64,000 nucleotides of DNA from Monosporascus cannonballus (taxonomy: Eukaryota > Ascomycota > Sordariomycetes > Xylariales). Position numbers and translations under genes: made by a program. The notes below the pieces were generated by a model that saw only the letters and a list, made by a program, of their open reading frames with translations, made no database searches and had not been told where the DNA came from. The stretch lies in contig QJNS01000138.1 of NCBI GenBank assembly GCA_004154925.1, positions 68,943 through 132,942 on the forward strand, written 5' to 3'. Below are positions 58,201 to 64,000 of the stretch, piece after piece; position 1 is the stretch's first letter; every line of letters starts with the position of its first letter.

Positions 58201-60566
58201 CGACAGAGCTAGCAACGGATCAACTCACTGTGCTGAGTAGCGGCAAAATTTGGAAATCGCTGTCTGCTGCAGGTAGCCTGGCAGAAGCTGAGGATATGAT
58301 TTCTACGTCTCGAAGGCTCGTCGTAAAACTCACCGAGAACGCGCATAACTGGAGAGATGGGTCAGACACGCCTCAGTCGCAGCTGATACATGCTTCCGTG
58401 CAGCAGCTCATTGGACAGGCGACTTCTCTCACTCCGATGGGTCTTTATAGCGCGCGGTTCTTGAGCGAACTTCTCCAAAGCTTGACAGAGGCTCACGGTT
58501 TCCCATCAGGTGGAGAGAAATGGTTGACAAGCCTTGATGTGCTGAAATCCAGCTGCTCGACGGTCTTTCCAGCTGTTGCCATATTAAGCGGCCTTGGTCA
58601 GGCGGTATCATCATCGAAGGCAGTAAACAACCTCTGCAATCGGCTGGTCAGCGATGTTGCAGGGGCAAAACTCAACCAGGAGGAGACACTCATTACTCTT
58701 GTTCTCCTGAACGCGTGTATGCAAATATACGACATTGGAGAGCTCCCTGTTGCAAACAGCAGGCTAGTCTTTGCCGTGAAGCAGCTAACGTCGTGGCTAG
58801 AAACTCCCGAGGACCTCGATTATCGTTTCGCTGCCGAAGTCTGCCGCGCTCTCCAGAGACTGCTACCGTGCATTAAGGATGTGTATGGGTCATATTGGGA
58901 GCTGACAGTGGATTTCTGCACCTATTTATGGACAAAGCAGATCGCCCAAGCCGTAGAATGCCGGCTTCCAGAGATACATGCTTCTCTCAGGCTCATCACG
59001 ATACTCCAGTCGTTAGAAGATCCAAATGATGACCTCGTCGACGTCCTGCAATCCACTGCCGAGAAGAGATCTGCCGCGCTCATTGAACTACTCAAGTTGC
59101 CTCGTGGGAAGGAGACGCAGGCTCTAAATATTGTGGATGGTATCATCTGTCGGCAGATAGACAAGCTTCCTCTGGACCACATCAAGGACATCTCGGACCT
59201 ATACGGTCTAGTTGCAAGCGACTCTCTAGCCATCCAAACCGCGGCGTTCACTGTCCTACATAAGGCCCTTCCAGCGGCGCAGGAGCAGCTGTCCGTGGAC
59301 ACCCTACTAGACAAGAAAGATGCTCAACTTCCTGATGAGCTCTTATCTCTGCTCCTTGACGCACCGACCCTCGACGCGTATCCCGACGACATGCTTGCGC
59401 AGTTCCCAGCCCCTGTTCGGTCCTATCTCCTATCCTGGCACTTGGTTTTCGACGCCTTCCGGGCTGCCTCGTTCAAGGTACGCAGCGACTACGCCGAGAA
59501 CCTCAAGACAGGCAACTACATTGGTCCGTTGATGGAGTTTACTTTTGACGTACTTGGCCACTCAGCCGCCCACGCACTGAACTTGGACAAAGCCAACTTC
59601 ACGGAAGACCACATCCGAGAATACGACCTCAGACTGGCGGAAGCCGAGCCCGAGGAGAGGAACATGCAGTGGCTGCTCATCCATCTCTTCTACCTCGTGC
59701 TGAAGTACGTGCCGGGGCTCTTCAAGGCGTGGTTCATCGACTGCCGGTCCAAGCAGACTAAGATCGCCGCACAGGGATGGATGGTGCGGTACTTCTCGCC
59801 GATCATCATCGCGGATGCGCTGGACGAGGTGGCGGACTGGGCCGCGAGCCAGGAGGCCCCCGCTGATGACGACGAAAAGGAGCTCACCGTCAAGGTCAGC
59901 CGCGCCGCCAGAGAGGTCACGGCCGGCTACGAGGTCGACGAGCTGCAGGCCGCCATCTCCATCCGCGTCCCGCCCGAATACCCCCTCGAGGGCGTCTCGG
60001 TCACCGGCGTCAACCGCGTCGCCGTCAACGAGAAGAAGTGGCAGAGTTGGATCATGACGACCCAGGGCGTGATTACGTTCTCCGTAAGTACCTTCCCTGT
60101 CCCGTCCTCGCTCCCACTCTCGCTCCCACTCCCGCTCCCGCTCCCGCTCCCGCTCCCGCTCCCGCTCCCGCTCCCGCTCCTACCCCCACTCCATACCCCT
60201 TATCCCTTCCCTCCCCAAGACTCTCTGTCTTGAGTCTCAAGGCTCTCGTATGCGCACAGGGGCGCCGCATTGCTGACCAACCCGGGAAAACAGGGCGGGA
60301 GCATCATCGACGGCCTCACGACATTCCGGCGCAACGTGGTAGGCGCCATGAAGGGCCAGACCGAGTGCGCCATCTGCTACAGCATCATCAGCAGCGACCG
60401 GCGCATGCCCGATAAGCGCTGCGGCACCTGCAAGAACCTCTTCCACCGCACCTGCCTCTACAAGTGGTTCCAGAGCAGCAACCAGAACACCTGCCCTCTG
60501 TGCCGCAACCCCATCGACTACCTCGGCGCCGATACCAGGGCCAGGAGGGGCGGCGGTGGGGCGTGA
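55296..60566 (+). CDS. LTN1: Listerin, RING-type E3 ubiquitin ligase of ribosome quality control
   Basis: Four exons: 55,296-55,586, 55,654-57,776, 57,833-60,083 and 60,294-60,566. They total 4,938 bp, 1,645 residues, normal for fungal listerins. All junctions keep frame (donors GTAAGC, GTAAGT, GTAAGT; branches such as CTGAC). The N-terminus is typical: KTFTSFGASGFGGFSS, LSYLAEPPDYSSISD, VVSLKNLQKKDATTKAKALE. It is followed by LYPRISIDNSRRVRELSHTL over exon 2 and long HEAT/ARM-like helices. The C-terminus has WLLIHLFYLVLKYVP, an RWD-like part (VKVSRAAREVTAGYEVDE, IRVPPEYPLEGVSV) and the RING: Cys1580-x2-Cys1583, RCGTC, FHRTC, CPLC (pattern C4HC3). Listerin binds the 60S subunit with a stalled nascent chain and ubiquitinates it. 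It is a housekeeping gene with no operon-like partner here. Confidence 0.95.
60109..60186. repeat. CTCCCG hexanucleotide repeat in listerin intron 3
   Basis: About eight perfect CTCCCG units (60,129-60,180) preceded by CTCCCA variants. It lies in the 210-nt last intron, between the GTAAGT donor at 60,084 and the acceptor at 60,293. If retained, the frame would stay open and add a run of alternating Pro-Leu before ending at 60,233, so the RING would be lost. Confidence 0.9.
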
Positions 60567-62302
60567 GCCGGGGAGGGAAGTGAAGAGAAATAGTTGTGGG
60601 GGGAGGGATGGGGTTGTTGGACAATGTTACAACAGTAGGAAGAGCTGGCTCATCTGGAAATTGGAGTTCAAAGGTAGCTCCTTGCTGAAAGAAGGTTTTT
60701 TGGGCACTCAAACATCCCAAGTAAAATACAGCTTTTCAAAGCCTATTTCATGGAATCCCGAAGTTCCGTTCCTATGAGCTCATTCACTGAGCTAGTGTGT
60801 GGTAAAGTCCGTGTATGCCTTCCTAGGGGGATAGTGGTTCTACGGAAACTTCCAGCTGGCTTCTTTCCCTTGCCACTACATGGCATAGAAACATAGGTGT
60901 CCTCTTATTGTGAAATGTGGATGAGGGGCGGTCGGATGATTCCGGGTGCATAACAGATACTGAAGGGCATCGATGACTCCCTAACTTCACTTAGCCTGGC
61001 TTGACGGCCCCCAGGACTTCGGATAACAAAGGCCGGTCCTCTATCAAGATCCCGGGGTTGCTCACCGGGCCTCGCTGTAAGGGGACGCTTTATAAAGTGA
61101 TGCGAACCTTAAATTAAGTCAGGTCAGAGTGTGAGGCAAGTGATGTTGGCACCGATCTGAAAAACACGGCTTGGATAGTCTAAATAGTATTACGTGCACG
61201 CGCCTCCGCAACTCTGCCTCAATGTTTTCCTGCGGAGTACGATTATCTGTCGGGAAGTATGGTGCCAGGGGGTGAAAGACCTGTTACAACACAGAAGTGA
61301 GCTCGGAGGGATATTGAGCTAGGCATGACAGTCATTGACTTGTATTTCTGGGCCCTAACCTTCCTTTACTCGAGATAAGAGGAATGTCAGTTGCATATAG
61401 ACCATTTCCCCAAAGTATCTTCAAAGGGGTAGTAGCTCCATCCGTGCTCCCTGATATTGTCCGCGTTCTGTCTTGTTCCTGAGGGCCCTTTATGCAATAC
61501 ACAATAGGGATTGGCGGCATACGACATGAATACGTCTAGGTACGCCTTGAAATGAACGAACTGTTAAAGCAAGTATCCTTTTCTCACGCTGTTCTTCGAT
61601 AGCCCTACTTTGCCCAAACTCTTGTTGAGTTAGACACGTCCCAATAGGGGAGGCGATGGAGTTGAAATGTAAGAGATGGTCCCTCAAATCATTGTATCTT
61701 TATCCATTCTTTCCAGCTGGCCCCTGGAACTGGCTTAGATATCAAAAAGTGGGTTCGTTTTCATCGAAAGATATTCCTGAACATGGCCTCCTGCCTAATT
61801 CCAGTGATCGAAGAGCGGATGCAACCCGGCAAAGGTAAATGGGAAGAGAAGTCGTCAACAGCAAGTTGAATAGCCTAGAAGGCTGGGCACAACTCGGGAT
61901 AAGCGCACGCGTGCGTTGACAACTCGGCAGAGAGATTTATAGTATAAAGGGTTCATGCATCAAGGCAGCCACTCCCGGGTACAGGTCTCGGTCACTGCCT
62001 ACGTAGATTAGCCTGGCCGCGTTGTCCGTTGCACGAGAAGCGCCCTGTTCTTCCTACGAGAGCATCCCGCCAAGAGCTCCTTTTTGAGTGCGGCTGGCAT
62101 ATTACCGAAGTTATCAGAAGCCGCGCACTTTGGTCTGTAGCACGGGATGGTGTGTCGATATTCCTATACATATCCCCCTCCTTGGCGCTCGTCTATGAAT
62201 GTGCCTAGACTATGTAGCGAATATATATTAGAACAGAGTGCACAAAAGTGCACGCAACTCGAGGAAGGAGGTGAATGTCGTCGACAACTAGATGAGTAGT
62301 CT
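60567..62302. other. Gene-free stretch after listerin
   Basis: 1.7 kb including the listerin 3' UTR. Short overlapping frames only. No RNA gene or repeat recognised. Confidence 0.5.
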
Positions 62303-62636
62303 GCACGAATAGGGTTGAAGGTCTCATAAGCCGCGTCGCCGGTCTGTACTCGTTTTCGAGCCACGATATACAACACCTGCAAAACGTGCTTAAGCGGGGA
62401 GAATCCACAATCATCACGAACTTCTCTCTTTTACATCCGCAGAACCCCATCGCTCTTCCTTGAATGCGGCTGCGCGTATAGGGCCGGATTTCTCGCAAGC
62501 CGCGTTCCCGGTCTGTGCACCTTGTCGAGCCACGATGCACAACATCAATTGCTAGCAAGACGTATTTAAGGAAAAATACTTTCCCCGTCATTTCGAACTT
62601 CATTCATTCTTTTTACATGCGCAAAAGCAAACGGGT
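62303..62636 (+). repeat. Diverged tandem duplication, ~168-bp unit, two copies
   Basis: The first copy (about 62,303-62,470) and the second (about 62,471-62,636) share in order: AGCCGCGT, CGGTCTGTRC, TCGAGCCACGAT, ACAACA, GAACTTC, TTTTTACAT or TTTTACAT, and CGCA. Many substitutions separate them, so the duplication is old. It lies directly upstream of the open frame starting at 62,701 and may be part of its promoter or 5' leader. Confidence 0.7.
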
Positions 62637-62700
62637 TCATTTAATACAATTTGCTGTCCTGCCTTCCGTAACCATCATCAAGTCTCGTTAGGACGGCAAG

Positions 62701-64000
62701 ATGGCATTTCAGGGGTCATGGCCGTCCCAGGGGCCGTCGACTCATCAGTGGCTGATGTCACGTGATCCTCAAGGCGCTCACGCAGCATCCACTTGCGCTA
62801 ACGATGAGACTAATGACACTAACGACGCTATGACCAGGGCCCGCCTCGACTATCCCGATGTTTCGCCGGACGTCCTCGAAGGCGCCATGGCTCTGATGGT
62901 CCTGAGGTACGGTGCCAATGGAAGTGGCCCCAGCGCTGATTTTCAGCCAATTTCGGAACGTGTACCTTCACGTGCAGGCCAACCATCGCAAGACCGAGAC
63001 GACCTTTCAGCATCTACTGGACAGCAAGACTTGCAACATTCTGTTGTGACGGGACACACTCCTGCCACAACCCCTCCTTGCCCTTTCCAGTTGTCTCATA
63101 CGGAGTCGCGTACTAACTTGCTTCCCCGTGAAGGAATTCCAGGTCCCGAGTCTAAGGAGAAATCGGAGACCCCCAGCATTGTCGGCAACGAGTCTGTTGC
63201 TAAGCCTCATAAGCGCGTCAGGAATTGCAAGCTCATTAGACGTGAGAAGCCCCTCGGACTTAGGAGGGCAATCAGACGTCGCAGGCTCATCAGACGTCGG
63301 GAGGACATCAGAGTTCGCCAGCTCTTCAGCCAGCTTATCAAACGTCGGAAGGACATCAGAGCTCGCAAGCTCAACAATCTTCTGAACTCCATCAAATTTC
63401 TGAAGTCCATCAAACCTCCGGAGGGCGGCAAATGTGTCGGGCGCGGACGCAGCAAGGTTACTGCTCACTCTTCCATTCCTGAAGGTTCTCCTCGTGAAGC
63501 GGACACCGGTTCTGCGGCACCGGCAACTTCGGGAGGACTTAGGAATTTTCACCAAGACCTCCTTGCAGCGCTACCTTTCTCGTTTGCCTCACGTCAACCT
63601 TATCCACGCCTTGGTGCCGGCTTGGATCTTGACTCCCTTCGCGCGTCACTCAGATTCGGAGTCGCTTTCGCAGAAGACCCCCCTCAACATTCTGAGGATC
63701 AAACCGCGCAGAGGGGTTCTAGCGACGCGTTCACGGAGAATCAGGGCGCTAGTCTAAGACAACCCATAGAGGAGGATTTCAGCGACTCGTCAACGGACGA
63801 ATCCGGAGGCGTAAGCCTGCGACGGCCTGCATCCGAGGATTCTGGTGACTGCCCCACTGAGGAAAACCAGGGCATAAGCTTGAGAGGTGGGGGTTTTTCA
63901 CCGAGGATGCCGCCCGACATCGGACCCCATCCGGGGAACATCAGAACCACTCGCCAATATGATTTTGAGCACTCCATTCGGCGAAAATTGGGCCAACCGG
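62701..64000 (+). CDS. Open reading frame running off the right edge; unrecognised, basic-then-acidic repetitive protein
   Basis: From the ATG at 62,701 the frame stays open for 433 codons to the window end, with an in-frame stop just upstream (62,689). That is far beyond chance for this composition. I do not recognise the family. Residues 1-165 are Ser/Thr/Gln/Pro-rich with EGAMALMVLRYG near 60. Residues about 169-230 are very basic (LRRAIRRRRLIRRRED, LIKRRKDIRARKL), coded by degenerate repeats of ATCAGACGTCG (63,268-63,375), and could be nuclear targeting or nucleic-acid binding. Near 340-400 three ~21-residue acidic repeats of the form SDxxTxExxGxSLRxPxxED occur (63,721-63,906). No signal peptide or membrane helix. 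It may be an uncharacterised accessory gene. The true 3' end and any introns lie outside. Confidence 0.6.
   Translation, partial: MAFQGSWPSQGPSTHQWLMSRDPQGAHAASTCANDETNDTNDAMTRARLDYPDVSPDVLEGAMALMVLRYGANGSGPSADFQPISERVPSRAGQPSQDRDDLSASTGQQDLQHSVVTGHTPATTPPCPFQLSHTESRTNLLPREGIPGPESKEKSETPSIVGNESVAKPHKRVRNCKLIRREKPLGLRRAIRRRRLIRRREDIRVRQLFSQLIKRRKDIRARKLNNLLNSIKFLKSIKPPEGGKCVGRGRSKVTAHSSIPEGSPREADTGSAAPATSGGLRNFHQDLLAALPFSFASRQPYPRLGAGLDLDSLRASLRFGVAFAEDPPQHSEDQTAQRGSSDAFTENQGASLRQPIEEDFSDSSTDESGGVSLRRPASEDSGDCPTEENQGISLRGGGFSPRMPPDIGPHPGNIRTTRQYDFEHSIRRKLGQP

Overview
The window looks like a piece of a filamentous ascomycete (Pezizomycotina, probably a Sordariomycete) nuclear chromosome. Three things point there: (i) short introns with GT-AG ends and CTAAC/CTGAC-type branch sites; (ii) a sharp split between a very AT-rich block (about 1-25,480) and a block of ordinary base composition (about 25,490-64,000); (iii) AT-rich retrotransposon remains riddled with stop codons of the kind made by CpA-to-TpA changes, the mark of repeat-induced point mutation (RIP). 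The species cannot be named from the sequence alone.

Region 1 (1-25,480) has no living gene. It is a nest of dead Ty3/Gypsy chromoviruses. Family 1 occurs as copy A (1-3,822, cut by the window edge, 3' LTR 3,428-3,822) and copy B (from 3,823, 3' LTR 14,038-14,414). Copy A appears to have inserted into copy B. Copy B was also opened by a complete family 2 element (4,704-11,990, 422-bp LTRs, target duplication ATTAT). A third complete chromovirus lies on the minus strand (16,954-23,786, target duplication ATTTC). An LTR pair with almost no interior (14,785-15,842), two very short LTR-like insertions that escaped RIP (282-411 and 24,781-24,902), direct repeats (24,640-25,470) and a GC-normal island (18,190-18,610) complete the block.

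Region 2 begins with a terminal-inverted-repeat element (25,493-26,083) and a tRNA-Leu(AAG) gene (26,355-26,510) that carries a 59-bp insertion. These sit at the edge between the AT-rich and the gene-bearing DNA. The genes follow: a small beta-rich protein (+, 27,958-28,539); a six-exon seven-helix membrane protein (-, 29,130-30,853); a 95-residue hydrophilic protein (-, 32,063-32,350); an FHA-domain protein of Tos4/Plm2 type (-, 33,554-35,147); a fusion of a fungal STAND-type N-terminal domain with a RhoGAP domain that lacks its arginine finger (-, 36,993-39,126); a ribosomal-L1-domain nucleolar protein of Cic1/Utp30 type (+, 42,801-44,120); a palmitoyl-protein thioesterase (-, 44,333-45,358); a NACHT NLR-like gene broken by two frameshifts (-, 45,779-48,652); a large mitochondrial repeat protein (-, 50,612-53,611); the ribosome-quality-control E3 ligase listerin (+, 55,296-60,566); and an open frame running off the right edge (+, 62,701 onward).

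The genes are independent units and not a pathway cluster. Housekeeping genes (L1-domain protein, thioesterase, listerin) are mixed with accessory, fast-evolving ones (NLR relic, STAND-RhoGAP fusion, edge gene) and with unusually long gene-free stretches (26.5-27.9, 39.1-42.8, 48.7-50.6, 60.6-62.7 kb), as is common beside heterochromatin in such genomes. Multi-exon models were built by hand from splice signals and kept only when the reading frame closed and the joined protein matched the known family pattern. No database search or transcript evidence was available.
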